Shown: positions 1-9,155 of the stretch, in pieces | Layout: the number at the start of each line of letters is the position of its first letter | Position numbering within the stretch: position 1 is the stretch's first letter | Assembly (NCBI GenBank): GCA_945875975.1 | Contig: CAMCMD010000003.1 | Coordinates: 1-64,000, forward strand | DNA: 64,000 nt | Source: Rickettsia typhi | GTDB lineage: Bacteria > Pseudomonadota > Alphaproteobacteria > Rickettsiales > Rickettsiaceae | Direction of reading: 5' to 3' | The notes under the pieces: model-generated | What the model was told of the DNA's origin: nothing | Database searches by the model: none | The model's input: the letters and a program-made list of their open reading frames with translations, nothing else | Position numbers and translations under genes: made by a program

Positions 1-1
1 T

Positions 2-2734
2 GAAGACGAAGTGGTTTACGAAATCACTATGGACGAAGAAATGGATGAATCTATGGACGAAGAAATGTATGAATCAATGGACGAAGAAATGTATGAATCT
101 GAAGACGACGAAGACGACGAAGATGATGATGACGATGATGATGACGATGACGATGATGATGACGATGATGACGACGACGATGATGACGACGATGATGACG
201 ATGATGACGACGACGATGATGACGATGACGACGACGACGATGATGACGATGACGACGATGATGATGATGACGATGATGATGACGACGATGATGACGACGA
301 CGATGATGACGATGATGATGACGATGATGATGATGACGATGATGATGATGACGACGATGACGATGACGATGACGACGACGATGATGATGATGACGACGAT
401 GATGATGACGACGACGATGATGACGATGATGACGATGATGATGATGATGATGACGACGATGATGATGACGACGACGATGATGACGATGACGATGATCACC
501 ACCACGGGGATGATGATGACGACGATCACCACCACGGGGATGATGACGATGATGATCACCACCATGGGGACGATGACGACGATGATGATCACCACCATGG
601 GGATGATGACGATCACCACGGAGGAGGACACGATCATGGAGGAGGACATGGGCACGATATCCCTCCACCTTCAGTACTGTTACCTAATGGTAATTACTCC
701 ATACCGCATGGAGTTGCGATATCGATTACGTTAGATTCAATTGCTTCAGATGCCGGGTATGATAACACGTTTGGTCATTATTTTGCCGATAGTAATGGTA
801 ACCCTATTGGTGGAGCAATTGACTTTGTGAACGTAAAAGATTCGTTGGGAGAAGGAGAGGCAGTAACTGTTACTTATGACCCTAATCAGATGCCTAATGG
901 AGCGACCCAAATAGGATTCTTTATAATCCCAGATGGGGCAAGCCATAACGGGGATTTAACCGATGGTGCTAGTGTAACGTTTGTGCATGGTGATAATGGT
1001 TGGACGCCAGTATTTAATGGTCATGAGTTAAGTGGAGTGGGTAGTAATAACGCATTTTTCTCAGACCCGTCATTGAATGCAGATGGTATAGATCATATGC
1101 ATGAAATGGTTGGTGATTCTACACAGCTACAAATTGAAGATTTAGCTGAAGGAGGGGATCTTGATTATAACGATGCTATAATAAACGTTAAAGTAGAAAC
1201 GCTTGCTTGTGATGATGATGGGCATCATTACCCTGGCGATGACGATGATGATGATCACCACCATGGGGATGATGACGATGATGATGATCACCACCACGGC
1301 GATCATAGGGATGACAAGGATCATAAGGATCATAAAGATCATAAAGATCATAGGGATCATAAGGATGATAAGGATGATAAAGATGATAAGGATCATAAGG
1401 ATCATAAGGATCATAAGGATGATAAGGATGATAAGGGTCATAAGGGTCATAAGGATGATAAGGATCATAAAGATCATAGGGATGATAAAGATCATAAGGA
1501 TGATAAAGATGATCAAAGTCATAAAGAGAACGATGATAATCACCACCACTATGGTGATGGACATGGTCACTCTACTCATCAAAATGTACTACATCAGGCT
1601 GATCAGAGTGTGCTCCAACAAGCTAATCAAGCTAACCAGAGTGTGCTTCAGCTTTTGCGTGGTGATGATGGACCTACCAATCAACCTCTTGATGATGGTT
1701 CAAATATCCAGCAGCGCCTATCTACCGGTCAGAAGATAAACCAGGGAAGCGATGATCCTTCTGGACTGAAGGTACATGGAAATGATGATTACCATCATGG
1801 TGATGGACATGGTCACTCTACTTATCAAAATGTACTACATCAGGCTGATCAGAGTGTGCTCCAACAAGCTAATCAAGCTAATCAGAGTGTGCTTCAGCTT
1901 TTGCGTGGTGATGATGGACCTACCAATCAACCTCTTGATGATGGTTCAAATATCCAGCAGCGCCTATCTACCGGTCAGAAGATAAACCAGGGAAGCGATG
2001 ATTCTTCTGGACTGAAGGTACATGGAAATGATGATCACCATCACGACGATCATAGGGATCATAAAGATGATAAGGATCATAAGGATGATAAAGATGATAG
2101 GGATCATAAGAATGATAAAGATGATAAGGATGATAGAGATCATAAGAATTATAGAGATGATAGGGATCATAAGGATGATAGGGATCATAAGAATGATAAA
2201 GATGATAAGGATCATAAAGATCATAAAGATCATAAGGATGATAAAGATGATAAGAATGATAGGGATGATAAAGATCATAGGGATGATAAGGATGATAAAG
2301 ATGATAGGGATCATAAGGATGATAAAGCTCATAAGGATGATCAAAGTCATAAAGAGAACGATGATAATCACCACCACCACGGTGATGATAAGGATCATAG
2401 GGATGATCATGAACAAGGCCATAAAGATGATCATGGTCATCAAAATGATGAACACAACCACTACGATCATGACCACCATTTGCAACATGAAATGCCTGCT
2501 GCAGATGAAGGTGATTGGACAAAGATGATCTCTGATGATCACGATTCAAGCTATTCCGAGCCAAATAATTGGATAGAGAGTGTCGAAAATAATCAGGGCG
2601 ATCCTGCTGATACGCAAGATCAAGATCATAAAAAAGAGGAAGAGCATCTTGACGATCGGGCTAATCAGGATCTCAATGAAGATCAGCAAAATGCTAAACG
2701 TGATGAGGGGAACAACAACCAACATACTTCGTAG
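2..2734 (+). CDS. Giant Asp/His-rich repeat protein with DUF4114-like domain (5' partial), predicted type I secretion substrate
   Basis: The frame is open to the left edge (a GTG lies at 11, but Glu/Asp codons continue upstream), so the true start is probably outside. Order, numbered from the GTG: repeated MDEEMYES-type units; 125 consecutive Asp; several HHHGDDDDDD blocks; a folded domain at about 217-397 ending in GGDLDYNDAIINV, typical of the DUF4114 family of secreted, presumably Ca-binding proteins; more HHHG/Asp blocks; long KDH/KDD repeats; two 82-residue repeats; more KDH/KDD; an acidic C-terminus. There is no N-terminal signal to examine. The next three genes are a type I exporter, so I infer secretion by it, although classical RTX nonapeptides are absent. 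A metal-binding, surface or biofilm-like role is inference from composition. Function otherwise unknown. Confidence 0.8.
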   Translation, partial: EDEVVYEITMDEEMDESMDEEMYESMDEEMYESEDDEDDEDDDDDDDDDDDDDDDDDDDDDDDDDDDDDDDDDDDDDDDDDDDDDDDDDDDDDDDDDDDDDDDDDDDDDDDDDDDDDDDDDDDDDDDDDDDDDDDDDDDDDDDDDDDDDDDDDDDDDDDDDDDDDHHHGDDDDDDHHHGDDDDDDHHHGDDDDDDDHHHGDDDDHHGGGHDHGGGHGHDIPPPSVLLPNGNYSIPHGVAISITLDSIASDAGYDNTFGHYFADSNGNPIGGAIDFVNVKDSLGEGEAVTVTYDPNQMPNGATQIGFFIIPDGASHNGDLTDGASVTFVHGDNGWTPVFNGHELSGVGSNNAFFSDPSLNADGIDHMHEMVGDSTQLQIEDLAEGGDLDYNDAIINVKVETLACDDDGHHYPGDDDDDDHHHGDDDDDDDHHHGDHRDDKDHKDHKDHKDHRDHKDDKDDKDDKDHKDHKDHKDDKDDKGHKGHKDDKDHKDHRDDKDHKDDKDDQSHKENDDNHHHYGDGHGHSTHQNVLHQADQSVLQQANQANQSVLQLLRGDDGPTNQPLDDGSNIQQRLSTGQKINQGSDDPSGLKVHGNDDYHHGDGHGHSTYQNVLHQADQSVLQQANQANQSVLQLLRGDDGPTNQPLDDGSNIQQRLSTGQKINQGSDDSSGLKVHGNDDHHHDDHRDHKDDKDHKDDKDDRDHKNDKDDKDDRDHKNYRDDRDHKDDRDHKNDKDDKDHKDHKDHKDDKDDKNDRDDKDHRDDKDDKDDRDHKDDKAHKDDQSHKENDDNHHHHGDDKDHRDDHEQGHKDDHGHQNDEHNHYDHDHHLQHEMPAADEGDWTKMISDDHDSSYSEPNNWIESVENNQGDPADTQDQDHKKEEEHLDDRANQDLNEDQQNAKRDEGNNNQHTS
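122..496 (+). repeat. Uninterrupted run of 125 Asp codons (GAT/GAC)
   Basis: Every codon from 122 to 496 is GAT or GAC, mixed irregularly. Part of it is a recent segmental copy: about 47 bases from 381 recur at 441 with a 60-base period. It lies in frame inside the repeat protein. Antisense open frames across it are composition artefacts. Confidence 0.97.
1553..2035 (+). repeat. Two tandem 246-bp (82-residue) repeats carrying a flagellin-like motif
   Basis: Copy 1 is 1553-1798 and copy 2 is 1799-2035; they are almost identical in DNA, so the duplication is recent or homogenised. Each encodes a Gln/Asn-rich helical-looking stretch (QADQSVLQQANQANQSVLQ) followed by QRLSTGQKINQGSDD and SGLKV (1706-1774 and 1952-2020). 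The latter resembles the conserved N-terminal D0/D1 motif of flagellins (QRLSSGxRINxAxDDxAGLAI). The flanks are charged KDH/KDD repeats. Confidence 0.9.
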
Positions 2735-2913
2735 AGGCTTATAGCCCTTAGACCAAAAGGCTGCTGAATAAATATTGTGAATATGGATTTTAGTAGTTTT
2801 TTGGTCGCGCTGTTTTTATATCTCAAATAGTAATTTGCAATTTAAAATTGCTTTTTGATGTATATAATTATATCAATGAGTTGTGAGAGTAATAATATTT
2901 AGATTGGAAACAG

Positions 2914-4614
2914 ATGAATCTTGTAGATAAATATGGGCTTGATGATCCACCATCTAAGTTTAGATTAAAAAAATCCGAGTTAATTACTGCTACGTTAGCA
3001 ATTAATCTGCTCTCTCTTGCCCTTCCAGTCATGGTACTTCAGGTTTACGATAGGGTTCTTGTTAATCGTAGCGATGGGACTTTAGTTGTATTAATTGTAG
3101 GAGTGTGTATTGCTATTTTTTTTGAAGCTATTCTGAGAATTGCAAGATCCTATGCTATGAGTTGGACCGGAGCGGTGTATGAATACACTTTGGCAGCGAA
3201 TGCTATGAGATATTACATCAATGCTGATCCGATGAAAACTAAAATAGAGGGGGCTGGTAGACAAATACAGAATCTTGGAGCTTTCTCAAAGTTAAGAGAT
3301 TTTTATGGTGGTCAAACTATGGTCACTTTAGTAGATATCCCGTTTGCTATTGTTTTTCTAGTCTTGATTTCGTATTTGTCTGGAACATTGGTGTTTGTTC
3401 CGATTGTATTAATTACTATCTTTATGGTTATTACTTGGTTTTTAGGTAACAGGCTTATGAGAGCAATAAAAGCTCAGGGTGTTTGTGATGATAAAAGATA
3501 TAATTTTATTATTGAAACCTTGCAGGGAATTCATTCTATAAAATCTTATGGAATTGAAACAGTTTTCCAAAGGCGTTATGAAAAACTAGAAGAAGATTCA
3601 AGTTTAACCAATTATAATGCTTCGCTTATAAGTACAGAAGGTTATACTTTTGGTGTATTATTTAATGAAGTGATGATTATTGCAGTTGTCTCTGTTGGTG
3701 CACCTATGGTTATTAATGGTGACTTCACTACTGGTGGATTAATTGCGACTGTTCTTCTATCTGGTAGGTTGATGCAACCTATTCAAAAAGCTTTGTTCCT
3801 TTGGACTCAGTTTCAGGATTATAGACTTGCTAATGAAACAGCTAATTCTATATTTTCAATTGACCAAATTCAGCGAAGAAAAGCGGAAGCTAAGCATGAA
3901 AGTATTGGTACAATTGAGCTTAAAGATGTTAGTTTTGGTTATGGATCAAACTTGATATTTAGTGGTATAAATCTGAGTCTTCGTATACCAGATATTATAG
4001 CGATACACGGGGCAAATAATGCTGGAAAATCTACACTTCTTAGGTTAATTGCTGGAATTTCGCAGCCTAGTTCTGGTTCTGTAATAGTAGATGGAATTCA
4101 TGCAAGTGAGCTAGCTTCTGAAGATTTAGTTTATCATGTAGGATTAATTGCTGCTGAGAGCATAATGTTTCAAGGCACAATTATGGAAAATCTTACTGCC
4201 TTTGATGAGTTGAAGGAGGCCAGAGCTCTTGAGCTTGCCGCTCTTCTTAATGTTGATAGAGAAATTGCATTATTACCTTATGGATATGAGACTAAAGTGA
4301 GTGACGGTTTTGCTGATACTATTGCTCCTGGAATTAAGCAGCGTATTGCGATAATAAGAGTGCTGTTAAACAAACCAAAAATTATTTTATTCAATAATGC
4401 TGATAAAAATTTAGATAGAGAGGGTTACAGCCACCTGATAAAGCTTCTGACCATGCTTAAGGGTAAGGTTACAATGATTGTTACAACGGATGATCAAAAC
4501 ATTAGTAAGCTAGCAGATAGGCATTACCTTCTTAAAAATGGTAACTTAACTGAAGTTGAAGCTCAAAGCGCGGCTATCTTTGAAGTAAAACCGTATAAAG
4601 AGTTAAAGATATGA
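2914..4614 (+). CDS. Type I secretion ABC transporter subunit (PrtD-like) with degenerate ATPase motifs
   Basis: 566 residues: an ABC exporter membrane domain (about 20-300, opening with hydrophobic helices and the LPVMVLQVYDRVL stretch typical of type I secretion ABC proteins), then an ATP-binding domain. Walker A is present (GANNAGKS, 366-373). The Walker B Asp and catalytic Glu are replaced by Asn494-Asn495 (LFNNADKNLD), the signature reads IAPGIKQR rather than LSGGQ, and the H-loop His is absent. It is therefore probably a non-hydrolysing partner of the next subunit, whose ATG overlaps this stop (ATGA). Location inner membrane. Predicted substrate is the repeat protein just upstream. The 179-bp gap before it probably holds the operon promoter, but I see no convincing -35/-10 pair. 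Confidence 0.88.
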   Translation: MNLVDKYGLDDPPSKFRLKKSELITATLAINLLSLALPVMVLQVYDRVLVNRSDGTLVVLIVGVCIAIFFEAILRIARSYAMSWTGAVYEYTLAANAMRYYINADPMKTKIEGAGRQIQNLGAFSKLRDFYGGQTMVTLVDIPFAIVFLVLISYLSGTLVFVPIVLITIFMVITWFLGNRLMRAIKAQGVCDDKRYNFIIETLQGIHSIKSYGIETVFQRRYEKLEEDSSLTNYNASLISTEGYTFGVLFNEVMIIAVVSVGAPMVINGDFTTGGLIATVLLSGRLMQPIQKALFLWTQFQDYRLANETANSIFSIDQIQRRKAEAKHESIGTIELKDVSFGYGSNLIFSGINLSLRIPDIIAIHGANNAGKSTLLRLIAGISQPSSGSVIVDGIHASELASEDLVYHVGLIAAESIMFQGTIMENLTAFDELKEARALELAALLNVDREIALLPYGYETKVSDGFADTIAPGIKQRIAIIRVLLNKPKIILFNNADKNLDREGYSHLIKLLTMLKGKVTMIVTTDDQNISKLADRHYLLKNGNLTEVEAQSAAIFEVKPYKELKI

Positions 4615-6827
4615 TTACAGCGGTTGATTTAGTAGCAGAGAAACAAGAAGCAAATTATATTGAGACTGATAAGATAGATGCGTTAATGCGTCTATTTACC
4701 ATGCATAGTTTGATTTCTGAGGTAACTGATGATGAAAATCTATATGCAGCTTCTTTGGCTATGCTTGTTTCTGCGTTAAACTTAAGTGAAAACGCAAAGC
4801 ACTTATTTGAGTCTTTGCCTTACACAAAGGGTAGAGAAATTGATTTGTTGGATATTTTGAATACTATGGCAAATCTTGGCTTTACTAGCCATGAGATGGA
4901 AATGAATATAAAAGAAATTGATGATAGATTAATGCCGTGTTTGTTTATACCGGATAAAAAAAATACTGTTCCAATAGTCTTGCTTTCAAAGAAAGAAGGT
5001 TTAATAACTGCCTTCGGTAGTCGTATAAAAAAAATAATAGAATTTCGTCTAAAAAATGTTAAAGGTCATGCTTATTTTTTTGAACGAATAAATCCTGATC
5101 AAATAGAGGAAGATTTTCAAACTAAAAAAGCAGCTGGTTTAGCTTGGTTTAGCGTAATATTTAGCCGATTTCGTCCAATTATGAATGAGATAGTTTTGGC
5201 AAGCATATTTATTAATCTCTTATCCCTGGCAATGCCCTTATTTATTATGTCAATTTATGATAAAGTAATTGGTTCTGGTTCAACGGAAAGTCTAAAAAAT
5301 ATTCTTATTGGTGTTGGTATAGCTATATCAGCAGAATCGGTATTAAGGATGATTCGGGTAAAGTCTATCATATGGCTAGGTGTAAGGCTTGATAATATTG
5401 TGAGTAACACGATTTTTGAGAGGTTATTATTAATGAAGGCTGCCTATACGGAAGGAGCTTCGATTTCGGCACAAATTTCTCGTATAAAATCATTTGAGTC
5501 TGTACGTAAATTTTTTACAGGACCATTATTTTTGGTCATTATAGAGCTTCCTTTTACTATAATTTTATTAGCAACAATTTGGATGTTGACTGGTGTATTA
5601 GTGATTATCCCTTTGGTAGTACTAGCTTTGTTCACATTATTATTATTCTATTATCAGTCAAAAATTCGTGTTGCGATGAGAGCTGCTGCTAGGACTAGCT
5701 CGTATCGTCAGCAACATGGAATGGAAACGTTCCTAAAAATGCATGCGTTGCATCATAATGGCATGGCTAGAAATTGGTGGATAAAATACAAAGAAAAATT
5801 AAGCAATTCTTCTATAACAAGCTTTGATTCAAATTTAATTTCATCGATAATAGAAACATTAGCTCATTCAGTTTCGATGATTTCTGGGTTAGCTGTTGTT
5901 GGATTCGGTGTTCATTTGATTTGGAATGAGAGTATTACCATAGGGGCGTTAGTCGCTACAATGTTATTAATTTGGAGAATTTTGGGGCCTCTACAGACTA
6001 TGTGTTCGATGCTTCCTAGAATTGAACAGTTAAAAAATAGCATTAGTCAGATTAACCGACTTGTCAATGTAGAAATAGAGCGTCATCCTACTGTACTTAA
6101 AAGGCCTATAGAGAAATTGGAGGGGCATGTAAGATTGACTAATGTCGGATTACGATATAGTACAGAGGTTGAACCTGTTTTTGTTGGTTTAGATATAGAT
6201 GTTCAGGCGGGAGAAGTTATAGGGATTACTGGTGTTAATGGGTCTGGAAAAAGCTCCTTGTTAAAATTAATCAATGGTTTATACAAGCCGCAAACAGGAA
6301 CAATCAGAATTGATGATATAAATATCAGGCAATTAGAGCCCATAGAATTAAGGAATTATATTGCTTATCTACCTCAAATGCCAAACTTTTTTGAAGGGAC
6401 TATTAAAGAAAATCTTCTTCTAGTGAATCCTCTGGCTACGGATGAAGAAATTGACAATGCTTTGATACGTGCTACAGCTATGGATGAAATAGAAGAATTA
6501 GAGCACGGTTTAGAGACAGTAATATATGGAAATAACCCGTCATTGCCTTCGGGCTTTATATATACATTAAATCTTGCAAGAATTTTTTTGAAGAATAGTA
6601 ATATTATCTTATTAGATGAATTACCAAATGCTTCTTTGAATGAAGATGCTGGATCTGCATACAAAAAACTCATTTCGGATTCAAAGGCACAAAATAAAAC
6701 AGTATTTTTTGTTAGTCAACGAGATGACTACATAAAACTTGCAGATAGGGTGATTGTACTTCGTTCAGGGCTTAGGCCTACAATTATGAAATCAGAAGAA
6801 TTTATTAATAAATACGGACAATATTAA
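4611..6827 (+). CDS. Type I secretion ABC transporter subunit with N-terminal C39-like domain (LapB/HlyB type)
   Basis: 738 residues. The N-terminal ~150 residues look like the non-catalytic C39-peptidase-like domain of LapB/HlyB exporters. The membrane domain covers about 180-460 (contains LAMPLFIMSIYDKVI), followed by the ATPase domain. Walker A GVNGSGKS (541-548) and Walker B with D669 E670 are intact, but the signature is LPSGF and the H-loop His is replaced by Gln703 (VSQRDD). The start overlaps the stop of the preceding ABC gene by ATGA, and the stop abuts the next ATG, so the three genes are co-translated. I infer a heterodimeric exporter in which this subunit contributes the more complete nucleotide site. 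Inner membrane. Confidence 0.9.
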   Translation: MITAVDLVAEKQEANYIETDKIDALMRLFTMHSLISEVTDDENLYAASLAMLVSALNLSENAKHLFESLPYTKGREIDLLDILNTMANLGFTSHEMEMNIKEIDDRLMPCLFIPDKKNTVPIVLLSKKEGLITAFGSRIKKIIEFRLKNVKGHAYFFERINPDQIEEDFQTKKAAGLAWFSVIFSRFRPIMNEIVLASIFINLLSLAMPLFIMSIYDKVIGSGSTESLKNILIGVGIAISAESVLRMIRVKSIIWLGVRLDNIVSNTIFERLLLMKAAYTEGASISAQISRIKSFESVRKFFTGPLFLVIIELPFTIILLATIWMLTGVLVIIPLVVLALFTLLLFYYQSKIRVAMRAAARTSSYRQQHGMETFLKMHALHHNGMARNWWIKYKEKLSNSSITSFDSNLISSIIETLAHSVSMISGLAVVGFGVHLIWNESITIGALVATMLLIWRILGPLQTMCSMLPRIEQLKNSISQINRLVNVEIERHPTVLKRPIEKLEGHVRLTNVGLRYSTEVEPVFVGLDIDVQAGEVIGITGVNGSGKSSLLKLINGLYKPQTGTIRIDDINIRQLEPIELRNYIAYLPQMPNFFEGTIKENLLLVNPLATDEEIDNALIRATAMDEIEELEHGLETVIYGNNPSLPSGFIYTLNLARIFLKNSNIILLDELPNASLNEDAGSAYKKLISDSKAQNKTVFFVSQRDDYIKLADRVIVLRSGLRPTIMKSEEFINKYGQY

Positions 6828-8192
6828 ATGCTAAAATCATTTTTTAGACTGATAACTGGAACACGCAAATCTCACTCAAAAATAGATCAGCTGAGGTATT
6901 TATCTCAGTCAGCATTGATTGAGGAAACATCTGCTCCATATGCGGTAAGAACTACTTTGTTCATGATAAGTCTAGTAGTTATCTCTTTAATTGTATGGGC
7001 TGGGTTCACTCAAGTAAATGAAATAGCTGTTACGGAAGGAGAGGTAATTCCAAGCAAACATGTACAGGCTATTCAACACCTTGAAGGTGGAATTATTTCA
7101 GAAATTAAAGTTGTAGAGGGCGAGCTGGTTGAAAAAGGACAAATCATACTAATTTTAGATGGAACAGCGGCAAAGCGTGATTTAGCTGCGTTGCAGGCGC
7201 GTAGAATAGCTTCACGATACAAAGCTCTTAGACTTAAGTCTTTTATAAATAACACGCCTCCGAATTTTGCTGAAATAGAAGGCGGAGATGCTAATAATGA
7301 ACTAGTTAAGGAGCAGCTTAGCTCTTTTAATAGCATGATGCAAGCACAGGAGGATGAGAAGGATGTTATAACAGAACAAATAACGCAGAAACAATCTGCT
7401 CTAGAGGGCTTGGAAGAGAAAAAGAAAACTCTTGAAGAAAATATTAAACTCGTTGGTGAAGAAAGGGGGCTTAAAGAGCAATTATATCAAAAAGGTCATT
7501 TGAGTAAATTCAAATTTTTAGAAATTCAAAAAGAAATGAATGATATTGTGGGTCAATTGCAAGAAACTGAATCTGCTATTACTCAAGCTAAGAATGCGAT
7601 TTCTGAATACAAGAATAGGCTTGATTCTTTGGGGTCAACATCTATTGATGAAGCTTATAAAGAATTGACTCTTGTGGAAGGTGATCAAGCCCAGATAAAT
7701 GAGAGTATAAAAAAACTAGAAGAGCAAGTAGGGAGACTAGAGGTAAAATCGCCTTCTTATGGATATGTCAAGGTCTTGAATATTAAAACTATTGGCGGTG
7801 TAATAGAATCTGGAAGAATTTTAGCTGAAATCGTACCATTAGAGGGAAATTTAATAGTAGAAACTCAAATTCAACCTAGGGATATTGGGCATATTAGAAC
7901 TGGATTACCTGTAAAGGTAAAGATTGGGTCGTATGATTACGCAAGATATGGAGCAATCAACGGCGAATTGATTTATATTTCTGCAACAACATTCGTAAAA
8001 GCTGACGGTGTTAGGTATTATATGGGAAGAGTTTCCCTTGCTAGGAACTATGTTGGCACAGATCCAAAGAAAAATTTAATCGTTCCTGGGATGACTGTGC
8101 AGGCAGATATCGTTACAGGTAAGAAATCTATACTTGCATATTTATTAAAACCGATTCGTAATTCCGTGACAACAGCTTTTTCGGAAAGATAG
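6828..8192 (+). CDS. HlyD-family type I secretion periplasmic adaptor
   Basis: 454 residues. One membrane helix at about 43-65, a lipoyl-like half (EGEVIPSKHVQAIQHLEGG, then VVEGELVEKGQ), a long charged coiled-coil segment at about 165-300 rich in Glu/Lys/Gln, the second lipoyl half (RLEVKSPSYGYVKVL), and a C-terminal beta domain with the family-typical region around LIVETQIQPRDIGHIRTGLP. The family bridges the inner-membrane ABC exporter to a TolC-like outer-membrane channel. No TolC gene is in the window, so it must be encoded elsewhere. The gene begins directly after the TAA of the ABC subunit, with no spacer. Confidence 0.95.
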   Translation: MLKSFFRLITGTRKSHSKIDQLRYLSQSALIEETSAPYAVRTTLFMISLVVISLIVWAGFTQVNEIAVTEGEVIPSKHVQAIQHLEGGIISEIKVVEGELVEKGQIILILDGTAAKRDLAALQARRIASRYKALRLKSFINNTPPNFAEIEGGDANNELVKEQLSSFNSMMQAQEDEKDVITEQITQKQSALEGLEEKKKTLEENIKLVGEERGLKEQLYQKGHLSKFKFLEIQKEMNDIVGQLQETESAITQAKNAISEYKNRLDSLGSTSIDEAYKELTLVEGDQAQINESIKKLEEQVGRLEVKSPSYGYVKVLNIKTIGGVIESGRILAEIVPLEGNLIVETQIQPRDIGHIRTGLPVKVKIGSYDYARYGAINGELIYISATTFVKADGVRYYMGRVSLARNYVGTDPKKNLIVPGMTVQADIVTGKKSILAYLLKPIRNSVTTAFSER

Positions 8193-8213
8193 TCATAAAG
8201 ATAGTTATTATAT

Positions 8214-9149
8214 ATGGTATTAATAAAAAGCGAAAACCTAACTCCGTCTTCAATTCTTGTTGTGGATGATGATAGAATTGCCCTTATGACTCTTGAGGTA
8301 CTATTACAGAGTCAGGGGTACACAGTTATTACTGCAATTAGTGGAAAATCTGCATGTGAAATCATAGAAAAGGAGCACAAGGTAATTGATGCAATACTTC
8401 TTGATAGGATGATGCCTGAGATGGATGGGTTTCAAGTGATTGAGTGGTTAAAAAAACAGCAGAATCTTACAAAAATTCCGATTATTATGCAAACAGGTTC
8501 AGATAGGCCTGATCAAATAAAAGAAGGCATAGATGCTGGGGTATTTTATTATCTTACTAAGCCTATTGCAGAAGAAGTTTTACGATCGGTTGTTTCATCC
8601 GCTGTTAAAGAATCTAAGCAAAAAAAAGTTCTCAGATCTGAATTAAGTAGTCATAGAAGCAGTTTTAAGCTTATGAATAGAGCGGTATTTCAAGTGCAAA
8701 CTATCTCGGAAGCAGAAAATATATCTTGTTTTGTAGCTAACTGCTTTCCTGATCCGGAAACTGTGTTACCAGGAGTGGCAGAGCTGATAGTTAATGCTGT
8801 AGAGCATGGTAATTTATCTATATCTTATGAAGACAAGACTGCTTTACTACTATCTGGTGGATGGCGAGAGGAAGTAGATAAAAGGGCTCAATTACCAGAA
8901 AATATCAAGAAAAGAGTTGAAATAGATTTTGTGAAAGAGGGCAATAAGTATGTGATCAAAATTTCTGATCAAGGTAGTGGGTTTTTTTGGCAAAAATATA
9001 TGAATGCTGACCCTTCTAGAGCTTTAGAGAATCATGGAAGAGGCATTGCTAGGGCAAATATGATATTTTCCAAACTAGAATATAATAAAGAAGGAAATCA
9101 AGTTTTTGCGACAATAGATAGTACTTTAAAATCAACAGTTGATTGGTAG
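8214..9149 (+). CDS. Response regulator with C-terminal HATPase (RsbW-like) output domain
   Basis: 311 residues. A receiver domain at about 14-130 carries the acidic pocket (VVDDD), phospho-acceptor Asp64 (LLDRMMPEMDG), a Thr/Ser switch (MQTGSD) and the conserved Lys (LTKP). The C-terminal half has GHKL ATPase features: LIVNAVEHGN (N-box) and ISDQGSGF (G1 box), followed by HGRGIARANM. Such REC-HATPase proteins are usually read as phosphorylation-controlled anti-sigma-type kinases or partner-switch proteins. No anti-sigma antagonist or PP2C phosphatase is nearby. It follows the secretion adaptor by 21 bp and precedes the hybrid kinase by 6 bp, so it is the likely phosphorelay output of this operon. 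Confidence 0.87.
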   Translation: MVLIKSENLTPSSILVVDDDRIALMTLEVLLQSQGYTVITAISGKSACEIIEKEHKVIDAILLDRMMPEMDGFQVIEWLKKQQNLTKIPIIMQTGSDRPDQIKEGIDAGVFYYLTKPIAEEVLRSVVSSAVKESKQKKVLRSELSSHRSSFKLMNRAVFQVQTISEAENISCFVANCFPDPETVLPGVAELIVNAVEHGNLSISYEDKTALLLSGGWREEVDKRAQLPENIKKRVEIDFVKEGNKYVIKISDQGSGFFWQKYMNADPSRALENHGRGIARANMIFSKLEYNKEGNQVFATIDSTLKSTVDW

Positions 9150-9155
9150 AGTAAA

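Noticed and set aside
51-734. Long open frames on both strands across the Asp tract and other antisense frames over KDH repeats
   Set aside because: They are composition shadows of GAY/CAY repeats, rich in Met/Thr/Ile or Arg/His with no domain.
2780-2913. Possible promoter before the exporter operon (TATAAT near 2863)
   Set aside because: No -35 at acceptable spacing; a promoter is likely but I cannot place it.
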